Positions 23,171 through 35,607 of a stretch of 64,000 nt of DNA are shown in pieces. The position numbers were made by a program, and so were the translations under genes. This stretch comes from Diphasiastrum complanatum (Eukaryota; Streptophyta; Lycopodiopsida; Lycopodiales; Lycopodiaceae). The stretch is taken from positions 1-64,000 of the forward strand of contig MU832581.1 of NCBI GenBank assembly GCA_029204225.1. The letters run 5' to 3'. Below the pieces are notes generated by a model. It was given only the letters and a program-made list of their open reading frames with translations. It was not told the DNA's origin and ran no database searches. The number at the start of each line of letters is the position of its first letter. Position 1 is the stretch's first letter.

Positions 23171-24001
23171 CTGGAACTGTAAGGAATTGTAAGTTGTTAT
23201 CCTGAAACACTAGAGAATCCCCTGTTAACTTGGTTGCTATATGCCCAACAATAATCCCTGAGGCCATGCTGATTTTGCTGGAAATATTTGCTGGAAATGC
23301 ACTGAATCACAAATAGATAGTTGCACGTGTGCTGAAGCCTGAATCTGACAGAAAAGTGCGCCCAGAAAATTTGTTTTAAACTGCTTGCCGGCTGGAAAAA
23401 AAATTAGACCTGAAAATCTGAAGCTGCTCGCTGGCTGAGGAGAGATGATCACCCACTCATGATGCCTCACTGAGTGTAACTGCCACTTCTACTTAACTTG
23501 GCCCACGTGTGTGGACTGCATGCATCTGCCCAGTTCTAGCATGCACGTACTCTAGGAACCGAGGCTTAGGCCTTGTACGCATGCTTATGCCATTAACACT
23601 GTCATGCCCTCTGTTGCTCCTAACACCAAGAATGTCATGGGCTTGTAACAGTAGACATGTGCTCAAACTCATCCACGAATCAAACTCCTTGAGAAGACCT
23701 ACACTGTGCTGATGGCGTCTTCCTCTTCAACGCATCAATCCTTTCATGTAATTGTCTACTGCCAACGATGGCTTTCCCTGCCTTGCTATATCATCCTTAT
23801 CGTTGGAGCGATGAACTTCCTTGTGTTCGTTTGATTGCTTCAGATCGAGCTCTTGCATCAATTGAGCTGATTTTGCTTCACTGTCTTTGTAGCTTTACTT
23901 TCTGTAGAGATGTAGCAATCCCAACCAAGGTAGCACAATCCTTCCACATACAGCTCATGTATGACAATTCAATATGTAGTACAACTATCCACTCCATATT
24001 C
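23171..24001. other. Gypsy 5' LTR/leader-like sequence, otherwise unassigned
   Basis: The sequence just above the corrupted primer site resembles the leader upstream of the gypsy at 13.1-13.6 kb in composition and short words such as aaagtgcgc. No matching LTR copy was located, so the boundary is unknown. Confidence 0.3.
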
Positions 24002-24080
24002 TGACAATCACAGTTGTGGCGAACCACCGGTTGAAATCGGCCCAGTTCAAACCGTTTTTTTGGTTTGAACCGGGAAAAAA

Positions 24081-24245
24081 AAACGGTTCGAACCATTTTA
24101 TTGGCATTTTCCAAAGGACTATCTTTCATCATGCCAAAAAAAATAGTTCGAACCATTTTATTGGCATTTTCGAAAGGACTATCTTTCATCATGCCAAAAA
24201 AAACAGTTGGAACCATCTTTTGGAATTTTCCAAAGGACTATCTTT
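24081..24245. repeat. 60-bp tandem repeat, about 2.7 copies
   Basis: The word gttcgaacc or gttggaacc recurs at exact 60-base spacing (24086, 24146, 24206). It is followed each time by an attggcattttc-like word, aaaggactatctttc and, in the first two units, catcatgcc. The related MITE at 55967 has only one unit, so this is a local amplification. The ORFs here are by-products of the repeat. Confidence 0.85.
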
Positions 24246-24439
24246 CTAGTCATGTATGGAAGTAGCTACTAGCTAATGTCAGTGATGATATCAGATAGAT
24301 CATAGCTAAAACTGCAGGCAACAGATGGATCAAGAACCCTAGATCAAAGGTGACATGTATTGTTAGGTAACAAGACTCAGGAGTTCGAAGTTCGAAGTTC
24401 GAAGTTCGAAGTTACGCGTCAAAATTCGAATCTCACTAT

Positions 24440-24948
24440 TAAAACGTCCCCCAAGACCTCCAATAGAGAATGAGCGTCAAGAACACAATAAGGGAGTGCA
24501 GTGGACGAAACCGTCCCAACCAAACCTAGACCGTCCAATCTAGCCCCCGAGCACTAGGGAGTATGGCAAATCACTATGATAGGAAGCTCTTACCAATCCA
24601 ACAGCATAATGGCCGCAAACTCTCAATGAATCAAATGGACGGGTATATATAGAGAGAAGCCCCTCCCCTGCCTGTCCATGCAATGAATCCACATGTAAGT
24701 GTGCTATCAACTCATGCCTAACTCCCATGCATGTCCACTGCATGTAGGCACCCCTAACTCACAATAGCAAAGACCCATACATAGACATAGTGCATGTACA
24801 CCCTATCCCATACTAGGATGCAACACACATGCCTATACTGCATGCGGGCATAGCCTAAGGTCCCGCTTAGCTATTGTCCAAATTAGGCCTGACCCCTATA
24901 TCTAAGGCAGCCCCCTAATGGTACAAACCCCCCATTAGGGCCATAACA
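24440..24948 (-). repeat. 3' LTR of the chromodomain gypsy element
   Basis: In element orientation it starts with TGTTATGGCC and ends with gacgtttta next to the actat/atagt duplication. It contains a TATA-like gtatatata at about 24642-24650. It is 8 bp shorter than its partner. Confidence 0.92.
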
Positions 24949-24976
24949 TACCTCCCCCCTTATTTTAGTTTTGTCC

Positions 24977-25669
24977 TCAGAACTCAAAGTCCGGGAAACT
25001 CTTCCTTAGATTACCTTCTAGTTCCCATGAATCCTCATCATTAGAATATCCTTTCCAACAAACCAGATGCTCAATAACATCCCGATTTCTCAGTCGCTTG
25101 GATCTCGTATCAAGAATCTTTTCAGGTTCTAAAGGAATCCTCTCAGATAAGTCTTCAAACGAATCTAGATTAGTACCAGAACCAACATGAACTCCCTCAT
25201 GTAAACTCATCTTCAGACGACTTACATGAAACACAGGATGAGCCTTGGTTCCCTCTGGTAACTCTAATTGGTAAGCTAAAGATCCAATCTTTTTCAAGAT
25301 TCTATAAGGTCCACTATACCTAGCAGACAGTTTGTAATGCTTCCCAGTGCGCATTACCTTAGAATCCTTTGGAATTCTAAGATACACCCAATCTCCAACT
25401 TGAAACTCCCGAGGCGATCTTTTCATATTAGCAAAATGTCTTACCCGATCTTGGGTACTTAGAACATTTTCACGTGCTAACTGTAACATTTCTTGCATTT
25501 CACACAAGAAATTCGCTACTTTCTGAACTTTAATCGACTCAGTTTCAACCGTTATCGGAGATCTAAACTGAAATCCATACATAAGCATAAACGGACTATA
25601 CCCAGTAGCCGAATGCTTACTACTATTATAAGCAAACCCACTGAGATTGCCTAAGTGAAACGTATGCAC
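24977..25669 (-). pseudogene. Gypsy integrase C-terminus and chromodomain
   Basis: The reading contains the end of integrase (SATGYSPFMLMYGF), a GPF/Y module (LSARYSGPYRILKKIG, HPVFHVSRLK), and a chromodomain at the C-terminus (IPLEPEKILDTR, VCWKGYSNDEDSWE). Chromodomains target chromoviruses to particular chromatin. The aromatic cage appears partly replaced: hydrophobic residues are present, but only one Trp-Lys-Gly-Tyr cluster is obvious. The stop is immediately followed by the purine tract and the 3' LTR. Confidence 0.88.
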
Positions 25670-27110
25670 GAAGCATTTGTTCCATCATCTGATTAGTCCT
25701 CTCAGTTTGACCATCGGATTCCGGATGATCAGTCGAACCCATGCTCAAAGACGTCTCATGCTTTTCAAACACTGTTGTCCAAAATCGGCCTGTAAACTTA
25801 GGATCCCAATCACTAACAATGTTAGATGGCAACCCATATAGCCTGAACAAACGTTCAACAAACACTTGAGCTAAATCAGACGCTTTAATTGTAGTCTTTA
25901 CCGGAATAAATGTAGCCAATTTTGTTAACCGATCAACTATGACCCAAATTGCATCATTTTGTTTATTCGTCCTCGGTAAACCAACTACAAAGTCCATCGA
26001 AATACTATCCCATCGTTTAGAAGGAATATCCAATGGATGTAATAGTCCACCAGCCTTTAAGCGCTCTGCTTTATTCCGCTGGCACTGATCACAGTTCAAC
26101 ACATAAGATTCTACGAAAGGTTTTAACTTTGGCCAAAAAAAGTCCCTTCGTACCAAATCTAGAGTACGATGTATACCTGGATGCCCAGCACAAGGTGCGA
26201 CATGACATTCAAATAAAATTCTCTTTTTTAATGCATCCACTCCTGGTACACACACTTTTCCCCTTTGGAACAAAATCCCATTCCAAATGGAAAAATCATC
26301 CACTACCTTCTTATCTTTCACAACCAACTGATCACCTTGCAAATCAGTTCCTGATTGAGAGCCATTCAGAACTCTTTGCCATATAGGTCCAAAATGAAAA
26401 TCTTGTTCATAAAGACCTCGAAATGAAAGATAGAACTCAGTAGTGATCTCTGTGAACGACAACTCATTCACCTCTGCAATCTGACTTAAGGCATCCGCCA
26501 CTTGATTTGACGATCCTTTAATATATCTCAAATCAAAGTCGAATTCTTGCATCAGCTCAGCCCATCGAGCCTTTCGACCCCTAAGGTCTTTCTGATTACA
26601 AAAATACTTTAATGGTTGGTGATCTGAGCACACTATGAATTCACTACCATATAAATAGTGTCTCCACGTTTTCAATGCATGCACCACCGCAAACAGTTCT
26701 TTTTCCTGAGTTGTATATCTAATCTGTGCATCAGACAATTTCTTACTCTCAAAAGCAACTGGCCTCCCCTCTTGTAACAGAACTGCACCAACCGCATAAT
26801 CACTAGCATCCACTTTAACCAGAAAAGGTTTATCTAGACCTGCTATGATCAATACTGGTGCTGAGACAATTAGTTCTTTAAGTTTATTAAAACTTGCATC
26901 CAATGTCTCATTCCACACGAGAGGTGGACTCGGCCTACCCTTTTGAGTAATTATCCCCTTCAACGCATTGTTGAGAGGTGCAGCAATCAACGAATAATCC
27001 AAGATGAATCTACGGAAGAAAATTGTAAACCCCAAAAAAGATTTAAGTTCTCTTACTGTTTTAGGAATTGGCCATTCTAGAACTGTTTTAATCTTTTCCC
27101 GATCTATCAT
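25626..27110 (-). pseudogene. Gypsy RNase H and integrase
   Basis: This 494-codon frame contains the RT connection (LKSFLGFTIFFRRF). RNase H follows, with KVDASDYAVGAVLLQEGRPV, KELFAVVHALKTWRHYL and SDHQPL. The integrase has an H2C2 finger (H-x-G-H ... C-x-x-C, from HVAPCAGHPGIHRT to CDQCQRNKAE) and a D-D-E core: SMDFVVGLPRT, IVSDWDPKF and SDGQTERTNQ. The frame ends in LRQSQWVCL, where a frameshift links to the last ORF at 25669. Apart from that shift and the upstream stops, it is well preserved. Confidence 0.9.
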
Positions 27111-27285
27111 AATTCCCTTCTAGGATATGACATGACCCAGATATAACAGTTCTTTCTTAAAGAATTCATCCTTCAACTCTTTAGCATAAAGCTTCTCCTG
27201 TCTCAAAATCCTCAAGATTGTCCTAAGATGCTTCTTATGCTCTTTGTGTCGTTCATCATTTGCTGGAAAGTGGCTGGAGCGTTTG

Positions 27286-28293
27286 TTAACCCAAACGGTA
27301 ACACCAAAAATTCATAATGACCAAATCTAGTCCTACAACCTGTCTTAGACACATCTCCTGGATGCATTCGAATCTGATGATAACCAATTCGCAAGTCAAT
27401 TTTAGTAAATATCTAGCTCCACCCAAACGATAAACCAAATCGTCCATCCTAGGTAGAGGATACTTATTCTTAATGGTAACTTTATTCAACCCCTTGTAAT
27501 CCACGCACATCCGGAAAGTACCGTCTTTCTTATCCTTAAGGACTCGCGCCCCCCATGGCGACTTACTAGGTCGAATGTGACCCATTCGGAGATACTCCTC
27601 AATTTGTCGAGTCACTTCCTCCTCTTCCTTCAGACTAAACCGATATGGTTGTCGGAAGATGGGTTGACTACCCGGAATTAATTCTATCTTATGATCTACT
27701 GACCTAGACAGAGGTAGACCATGTGGAAGTTCACTTGGAAAAACATCACTAAATTCTTGCTTTAAATCTACTAATAATTGTTTCTCTTCATGATCATGAT
27801 CTAAATCACCATACTGATTTTCATCATTCACAATGAAATTACTATCAATAATTGATTTAGTACTATCATTCTCATGTGAAGACTCAAAAACAATTCCACT
27901 TAAGCAAGATTTTAAAACAAGATAGTAACAATCAAAATTGTGAGCTTCCTTTATTGATTCCGCCGATGTAACCATCGAAAACTGAGTTCCCCTATCATCA
28001 CCAAAAATGGATACAACTTTACCACTAGAATCTATGAATCGTAACTCATGCTTCTTAAAATCAATCTGCAAACTATCATATTTACTAAAGAACCACTCAT
28101 ATCCTAAAATTATGTCCGATTGGCCCAGGTTTAAAACATGGAAATTAATCTTCTCAATATGGCCTTGAAGATCCAGCTCCAAATCCGGAACCATTACTTC
28201 AAAAACTTTAGTATCTGCGCCCGACGCAAGCTTAACCACATAATGATGGTCACTTGGCTTGGTAGGCACCTGGAGTCTCTGCTGGCAAATCAA
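27286..28293 (-). pseudogene. Gypsy protease and N-terminal reverse transcriptase
   Basis: The frame covers a retropepsin region ([13 protein letters not shown], then LGYEWFF) and the start of RT ([46 protein letters not shown]). It then shifts near 27410, and the RT reading continues in another frame at 27212-27394 ([27 protein letters not shown]). The Y-x-D-D catalytic box, expected within the next 25 residues, is absent. The sequence jumps directly from QQMMN to the downstream [10 protein letters not shown] block near 27248. This looks like a deletion of roughly 60-80 bp, so the RT is inactive. Confidence 0.85.
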
Positions 28294-28296
28294 CTG

Positions 28297-29203
28297 TCAT
28301 AACGGGCACTCTTTGGCCAGATGGCCCGCCTTGCCACAATTGAAACACAACCCCTGTTTGAAGGCATCTCTGACTGATGACTTAGGTTTTTTCTTCGATT
28401 TCTTCACTGACTTGGGTTTCTGATAAGCCAAACTCTCAAGTTCATCAAAAAACTTTTTTGACTTTTTTCGCGATCGGAAATTTGTTGAGCTTTTCTCTTG
28501 CCCCCGTTTCTTAGAAGCTACCACCGTCTGATCGTACACACGTGCAATCCGAATGGCATCCTCCAACGAGTTCAAAGAATTGCGCTTGCATTCATTCTGA
28601 AAATCCGCTGGCAATCCATTCACAAACTGCCACTCAGCGTACTTTTTCGAAAAATGCGGCACTTTAGTAAGAAGATCCATGAACTCTTGGACATAAGTGT
28701 CCAAGTCACGCGACCCCATCTTAAGCTCTACAAAATGCCGATACGAGTCTCTTTCATCCACAGTCATAAATGCTTTCAAGAACACATCCCGAAAAGCATC
28801 CCAAGTGACTGGCTTAGGATCGAGATCTCGCCACCATGACATAGCTTTTCCTTCCAAAAAAATCAGTACTGAAGAAATTCACTTCTCCTCAGGTACTCCA
28901 TGCAGACCAAAATAGCTATTCCACCTATTAATCCAAGACTCCACTGCTGCCGGCTGCTTAGATTTCTTGTCCCCCGAAAAAACTTCGGGCTGAAAATCTA
29001 AGTGTGAAGAAGGTGTCGCATCATGCTTAGACAAAAGAAATTTGATTTGCTCGTCCCGCTACTTGTTACTCTGGTGGATTTCTAGCAGTGCTTTGCCTAT
29101 CACATCCAGAATAGACTGCGGACCATTGTCCGGGCTTCCCACACTTCGAACCGGTGACGGAACTCCCTCACCGAATAATTCTTGTTCCATGTCGGCCATA
29201 ACT
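28297..29203 (-). pseudogene. Gypsy gag (capsid and zinc knuckle)
   Basis: Gag starts near 29203 (MADMEQELFGEG). It runs through a TAG after QSNK (about 29060) and a TGA after PEEK, then is open from 28857 to 28297. The capsid region includes EGKAMSWWRDL, a conserved retrotransposon gag helix. The nucleocapsid CFNCGKAGHLAKEC is intact at about 28303-28350. A TGA at 28297-28299 follows immediately, where pol would continue in the same frame. Retrotransposon gag packages element RNA. The three stops would prevent a full-length product. Confidence 0.85.
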
Positions 29204-29595
29204 GCCAACACAACAAAGAATTGCAATAAGAATTGTGGAAACCGTCCGAAACCCCACAAAAAAACAATTCTTTTAGCAATCGTCATCTTACACTTAGAAA
29301 ATAAGCCAGAAACTAATTTTCGACTTAGGATCAAAAAAAATGTTCTAAGAACCCGTAAAGAATTAAACTCCAATTTTTAATCACTACAAAAAAACTTTAC
29401 ATAGACTATGGCCATCCGAGGGGCCATGAAGACCCAACATGCACCAAAGAAAAATTTCCATTGTGTATAACACACACTAAAAAAAAAAATTTATGCATGT
29501 TAAAGCCCCCCCCCCCCCTCTTTCCTCTACTCCACCATCCTCGCATCCTCCTGCCCGCGAACCAGATCTCGAGCAGAGGATGGGATCCACCGCCC

Positions 29596-29620
29596 GAGAG
29601 AGAGAGAGAGAGAGAGAGAG
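29596..29620. repeat. (GA)n microsatellite
   Basis: About 25 bases of alternating g and a in the untranslated leader between the gypsy 5' LTR and gag. Confidence 0.9.
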
Positions 29621-30580
29621 ACCCAACAGAGGCCTGACGTGACTCCCGAGCTCGAACAGAATACAATCTCTTCATTCAAGATCAACTAGCGCTCTTTCCT
29701 CGGATTCCAGCTCTTCTCCAAAAGCGCTGGACAGCGCCCACAGCCAACTAGTTTCTTGTTTTTGGAGATTCACGTGGTTAGAAACAGGGTTTCTACTTTT
29801 TGCAGGTTCTTAGATCAAAAAGCAGAGGCTCAAGACTGGAAAAGATAGTTTTCACAATCCTTCAAACGTCCTCCAACAGCTTTACTATTGATTAGCATCT
29901 TACAGCCCAGCAGAGGCTTGAATCATCCTTTCAGAAGCTACTTCTCTTCATATCTTCTACATGCAACAGGGTTTATAGCAGAGACAAGCTTCTTTCACAA
30001 GCAGACCTCCAACTCTTTTGCATGCACAATAAGAAAGCCGAGAACCACAACTAGTGGACAGCCACATGAAATCCTTAACAGATTTCACTATTCTTTTTTA
30101 CAGTTCTTTACTTTTTTTTGGTTTAATGAGGCACTTAGTTTCAAAGAACTAGCTCACAACAGGCCTTCTTGAATCTAAACAGAAATCAGATTTGCAACAG
30201 TGCATGCCATAATCAAAGCAAGAACTCAGTTCTCAATCACACACACAGTCCATTCTGATTAATTTGCAGGAAACTCCATTCTATGTCCCCCACCGGGAAT
30301 AAGATTCCGGAGTCCCATGCAATACAAGTAACATGCCCTGAAACCAAAAAATCAGAACCGCAAAAAATAGGAATCCATTATTTCATGTCAAATCTGGAAA
30401 TTGAAATCCTGTAAATCATCCAAAGAATCTAACCAAATCGGCTCAATCAAAGTAAGGCAGAACACCTACTTGGAAGACCACCAATTTACCGAATTTACAC
30501 AGATTTCTGAGGACACAATTCCACACGCTTTGGTCCACACCAAGCTGCTCACAAACTCCAATTGGCTGCTCTGATACCAA

Positions 30581-31097
30581 TAGAACGTCCCCCAAGACCT
30601 CCAATAGAGAATGAGCGTCAAAAACACAATAAGGGAGTGCAGTGGACGAAACCGTCCCAACCAAACCTAGACCGTCCGATCTAGCCCCCGAGCACTAGGG
30701 AGTATGGCAAATCACTATGATAGGAAGCGCTTACCAATCCAACAGCATAACGGCCGCAAACTCTCAATGAATCAAATGGACACAGGAGTGGGTATATATA
30801 GAGAGAAGCCCCTCCCCTGCCTGTCCATGCAATGAATCCACATGTAAGCGTGCTATCAACTCATGCCTAACTCCCATGCATGTCCACTGCATTTAGGCAC
30901 CCCTAACTCACAATAGCAAAGACCCATACATAGACATAGTGCATGTACATCCTATCCCATACTAGGATGCAACACACATGCCGATACTGCATGTGGGCAT
31001 AGCCTAAGTTCCCGCTTAGCTATAGACCAAATTAGGCCTGGCCCCTATATCTAAGGCAACCCCCTAATGGTACAAACCCCCCATTAGGGCCGTAACA
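30581..31097 (-). repeat. 5' LTR of the chromodomain gypsy element
   Basis: Partner of 24440-24948. It starts with TGTTACGGCC in element orientation. The primer-binding site ttggtatcagagcagc follows its inner edge at 30580 downward. Confidence 0.92.
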
Positions 31098-31304
31098 ACT
31101 ATCAATTAATCACGAATTCGAGAATATAATCTACATGTTACCCATTAACACTAAAAATTGTTTTTGACATAATTGAAGGGTAGAAATTAAGGGAGGGGTG
31201 GAAAAAACCCTAAAACCGATTCGCCGGTTCAAACCTGGAGAAGCTGATTCAAACACGGTTCCAAAAGGCGATTCGAAAGGTACCATAAAACATTGTTGAC
31301 AATG

Positions 31305-31720
31305 CAAACACTTTGCTAGCCTTGGAACATGGAATAAATCTGCTCAATTCAACCTGCCTTGCAAGTGTAGGTTCTTCCAAATTGGCATACAAACATCCTG
31401 CAGTAGTTATTGATCAATGATCAACAGACTTTGTTGTCCAGTTGTACAGTCTGGTTGTACAATCTAAAACCCTGAAGTACAATATAAAAGTCCGTGCCCC
31501 CTCCCCAGAATGCACAGCCCTTCTTCTTACAGTGCTGGATCTCCTTCTCAGTTCTCACACAGCTGCCACCTTCGTAAAAGAAAATCAAATTTTAGGGCCT
31601 CTAGGGACACCACTCGCTTTCTCCTTCGAAAATGATGGCCGAATCAATCCCTCATGAATTGATTCCATTCGTTGAGAATCCCCTTGCTCTCTCGAATCTT
31701 GAACCGAAGCTCTAACACCA
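31305..31720 (-). mobile_element. Copia leader remnant next to an LTR
   Basis: On the minus strand, the LTR at 31721-32062 is followed by TGGTGTTAGAGC (31709-31720), an initiator-Met primer-site variant, and then by untranslated leader. No gag frame follows, because the MITE duplication at 31297-31304 marks a different unit. Confidence 0.5.
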
Positions 31721-32062
31721 TGTTAAAAACTGACTTGTTCATACAAGTAACCAAGATAAGATTCCTATTGTGGGGAAACAATAGCCAAACACATGGAAGA
31801 GAACACAAGTGATAAGATGAACTCCAACTATGTCCCATACAAGTGTGGTAGGACATGCTCCATTATATAAATTTTGCTAGAGAGACCTATGTCTAAATTT
31901 GGGAAAGCAACTGACTAACAAATAATAAGGCTCTTAATCTAGTATTCATGTTAAATAACTGTCACTACCAAAATAGTGCATATATTCATGCACATATACT
32001 ATTGACTACAATCAAACTCTAACTTAGACCATCATTACGACAATTAAACATTATTTCCAACA
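31721..32062 (-). repeat. Copia LTR (342 bp), minus orientation
   Basis: In minus orientation it begins TGTTGGAAAT and ends TTTTTAACA, then runs into the primer site. A TATA-like sequence (ttatataa) lies at about 31863-31870. Its upstream side is inserted into LINE RT sequence at 32063. The matching 3' LTR was not found, so this is a truncated element. Confidence 0.75.
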
Positions 32063-33098
32063 CTCCTTAATGTTTACATTGTTAATAACACCAATGCATC
32101 GCACCTCTCCATGATGTTTTAAAGGATGCAACAACTCTTGTGTCTTGGGAAGATTGGAGGTCTCGTAATCTTGGAATAAGATGTTTGGGAACAAAATCAA
32201 GTGCCTATCTGAAGTCAACAAAGTAACAAAAAACACGCTCTCTCCTTGACTTAGCCTCCTCGATAAGAGACCTAAGGGTGAAGATATGGTCTGATGTAGA
32301 ATGGTTAGCTCTAAATCTTGCATGTAATCACAACTCTCTGCTTTGCTACTTACCACATCTTGGAGAACATAGCCATAGATCTTAGCCATTACATGTCCAA
32401 TTATGATGATACAATAGTTTTCAAGTCTTATGGGGTCACGGTACTTGTGAATGGTATGGATGACATTGGTGCACCAAGATGAAGGGGAACCATCTACGAT
32501 TGCCTTATTTGAGTTGTGCAATGATAGGTGATAATAGGTCACGAGCATGAATGAGAAGTTCGGCCTCAAGATCCTCAATATCACGAGCACAATTATGATT
32601 CAAACTATCAATGGCATCATGAACCGTTTAGGCTATGAACATATAGAACTCTAACAGTAAATGCATATTATGCCCAAGTATTAAGTTTTGTCAAAGGAGC
32701 AAGAAGTGCATGTGGCAAGAACTCACGCCAAAAGGATCCCAATGAAGAGCTAAACAATAGATCAGAAAGTCACTTATTTTCAGCTTCCATGTAGGCTTTC
32801 TTCTTACAACAACATAGGGAGTCATATTATTTGGTAGTGTCTTGAAGAAGGTGAGGTGAGGTGAGGTGGTACGAGTATGAACGACAAGGACCTGAAGTTG
32901 TTTACATTCCTCATCATACCAGGTATCTCAGGGGAAATAAGAGGCTTGTTTATATTGTTTGTTAGCAAAGCTATGGAAGCAGCAGTATGAAGCAAGGATG
33001 AGAGATAGGCCGCTTGGTTTTCCAAAGTGATGTCATATGGCATGTGGGATAGAAGAGAACTAAGGGCACCTTGGTACATGGGATGGGGTTTACAATTA

Positions 33099-33151
<53 letters not shown>

Positions 33152-34030
33152 AGGGGAAGAGGAGGTATAAAGGTGCGTCTAACCCCTGGAAGGAGGGACA
33201 AGAATGACTAGATAAAGTGGTAGGAAAGATCATAAAATTTGAGATGTGAGAAATGAGAGAGAGTGGACCGCCACTATGAGGGTGGCAAGTGAAGTCACGT
33301 GAAGAAGGCTATCTGGATAGGCCATTGTAAATGGCTAGCTCATGTGATTCTCCAAGATGCAACAAGTAGCCTCCATATGAGGTGATCCGACCTATCTGCT
33401 ACAAATCTCCTCAACATCTAGTGTCTATATACATAGTGGATATGTAGTTGAGTCATGTAGATCAATCTCCACTAAGGTTGTGGAATTGAAGTTGCCAAGG
33501 AGTAGCATGTCCATTGCCCATGCTCTAAAAAGGAGATAATATCAAATGAGATATCAGCATAAGGAGAAGCATCAGCATCATCAACATAAGAGGGAAGTAG
33601 CATGCTGCTATGAACACATCTGATTCCAAGCCAAAATGTGATATCTGCATAGACATATTCCAATTAAACATGCTAGGTCATCTCTAGTCACCAATGGAAT
33701 GGCTGAATGTAGATGGTCTCACAAAAGACATGCCACACCCCTCCCCCCCCCCCCCTGTGGGAACCTATACCCCCTGTAGAACAAATTTCATCACGGTGTA
33801 GTGATTCCCAGGGAGAGCCTAGAGAAAGTGGTAGGCACCTCTCTCGACTCTCATGTGTCTCCATAAAACACCAAGTATCACCATCCAATAAAATCCCATA
33901 AATCACCTACAACCGCTGAAGAATGAATTTTGTTACAATGCCAAAAATTAATACTCACTGGTTGTTGACAAGACTTCAAGGGGCTCTCGTTCCTAGTACC
34001 TCAAGCCCCAATAGAGGTGGTGTAAGTTTT
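32063..34030 (-). mobile_element. L1-like LINE relic (endonuclease and RT)
   Basis: On the minus strand, from high to low: endonuclease words including RGVACLL near 33730 and LLLGNFNS near 33480 (the G-D-F-N box with Asp changed to Asn), then a second endonuclease-like stretch (HELAIYNGL, HPHSGG) near 33240-33340. The RT palm words PSSWCTNVIHTIHKYRDP and IIIIGHVMAKIYGYVL follow at 32420-32510. Frames are interrupted repeatedly. An (AT)n tract at 33101-33146 lies within it. The element is in gene sense in intron 1. Confidence 0.7.
33101..33146. repeat. (AT)n microsatellite
   Basis: About 46 bases of perfect alternating a and t inside the LINE relic. Confidence 0.95.
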
Positions 34031-35607
34031 TCAATGATTTTAGTTTTCATACAAAGAGGTGGTTGATGGTGCAAGACAATGGAATGGGAGATCAAGAGAG
34101 ATAGAGAAACACAAAGAGAGTTTTTTTCAAAATAAGGAATGAGAGAGAGAGAGAGAGAGAGAGAGAATTTATCATTTTCCCTTTGGCCACCATAAATATA
34201 AGCAAGTTCTACCACCTAACTGAGGGATTTGAACTTCGTCCTATTAAAGCAATCAACTTCAAACTTTCCTTGTATTGAACCTACTTACATGGTGCTTGCT
34301 TTTCCATGGGTAGCCTTTGGAGGGTCAGTAGCTTCTTAAATGGTTACTCTATGTAGCTTTTCTTTAAGATGAGCTCTTTTGGAACTTCCCTAAAGCTTGG
34401 GCTTTCCTAAACCTAGCAAAAGCATTGAAGGTTTAACTTGTGAACTTCTTAGTTGCATCTCAGCTCATTACTACCCATAGCAAAATTTAGTGGAACTTAG
34501 ACTAGACTTTCAAAGTAATTATTTTATCGTCCACATGACCATGACCTTTTGAAGAAATTTTGTGGGTCATTCCTTAGATGTAAACTCCTGACTTGGAAAA
34601 CTATTCTTAATGCTGCTTCATAGCCAATAATCCTCGAGTACCGATCTTACAATACCAGTCGATTTCACGATTGAAAATTGGTTTCACAGTTCTCGTTTTG
34701 GTAGTTTGGTATTCCTTTAGTTCTTTATTTCTTTTCCAGCAGGTCTTATTCTGAAAGAGAAGAGGTCATGGTGGGATTCACACTAGATAAAATGATGGCT
34801 TGAGTCAGTTCAGAAGCTCGCCAGTTATCTGCATCCCAACGCCTCAGCAGCGGGCCTGACATGCTTTTGCTTGAAGGCCGTGAGCAAAATCACTTCTAAC
34901 TAGTTTGCAAGGCCTCTCAATTCCCCTTTCCTAACCTCTTGAACCAGGAGGGTGTTCCTCAAAAAAAGAACATCATTTCCCTTATTCATTTTGTGATTCA
35001 GCTTAGTGCAGCACAGCTTAGAATCCGCCTTCACTATGTAAGAACAATGAAATTTATTGCTCTTAACAGACCATTTTCATGTATCAGCGCTGTTGGCTTT
35101 CATTTTTGTTCGTCAAAAATCATAAATAAAAGAAATCCAATAGCAACCATCTTACACGGAATTTCCATACTTGCTAGTTAAAGCCACGGGTTTGCCACAA
35201 GAAATCACATAAGTGAAATGGTCAATAGAAGCTTGATTTGCAACCGCGTTTGCAATTAGAAGACTTACCCAGAGTTAATTTCAAGGGTAAATTAGATCTT
35301 TTATGATGCAGGCCAAATAAGTGACAAAATTGCTTCAGAAAAAGGTCTTCAAGAATGATTCGGATCTTCTGATAAATTTATCAATAAGACATACGTATCT
35401 AGTAACCAGAAAGCAAACGTTTCAAGATCTGCAGAAAATAATGCCTAATTCCAAGTTTAGAAGGTTAGAATTTTGCGATCCCAGAACTTGAGGATCAGCT
35501 GCAGATTCACTGATCCAACAACTAAATTGGGAAATTTGGAAAATGGGTAGCAAATGTTTGTTGTGATTAGAGGCATATATAATAACATGGTTGGATGTAG
35601 CAAGTAC
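34031..35607 (-). other. Intron 1, 5' part
   Basis: A (GA)n tract lies at about 34139-34166. The rest is unassigned AT-rich sequence with short ORFs lacking motifs. The 5' splice site is at 35607-35606 (AAG|GTACTT on the minus strand). Confidence 0.5.

Larger units (their letters stand above)
24440..31097 (-). mobile_element. Complete chromodomain Ty3/gypsy retrotransposon (6.66 kb)
   Basis: LTRs lie at 24440-24948 (3' LTR, 509 bp) and 30581-31097 (5' LTR, 517 bp). They differ mainly by an 8-bp indel plus roughly 15 substitutions. The 5-bp target duplication actat is at 24435-24439 and 31098-31102. The primer site, complementary to tRNA-iMet, is at about 30565-30580, and a purine tract (aggggggaggta) abuts the 3' LTR. 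Internal order on the minus strand is gag, protease, RT, RNase H, integrase, chromodomain. Gag and pol are separated by an in-frame TGA at 28297-28299, and further stops exist. The element inserted into a MITE inside intron 1 of the FYVE gene, in gene sense. Confidence 0.95.
24010..31296. mobile_element. hAT-type MITE split by a complete gypsy element
   Basis: The MITE parts are 24010-24439 and 31098-31296. Near-identical 8-bp repeats flank the whole block: TGACAATC at 24002-24009 and TGACAATG at 31297-31304. The ends carry cggttcgaaccg-type palindromes, and the outermost bases (acagttg / caatgt) are partly inverted. The related, uninterrupted copy at 55967-56566 shows the same segments joined at the actat target. 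Inside the left arm, a 60-bp unit is tandemly repeated about three times (24081-24245). Confidence 0.8.

Noticed and set aside
24016-24265. Repetitive ORF with HFIGIFxRTIFHHAKKN units
   Set aside because: Produced by the 60-bp tandem repeat inside a non-coding MITE; both reading frames are open because of the repeat.
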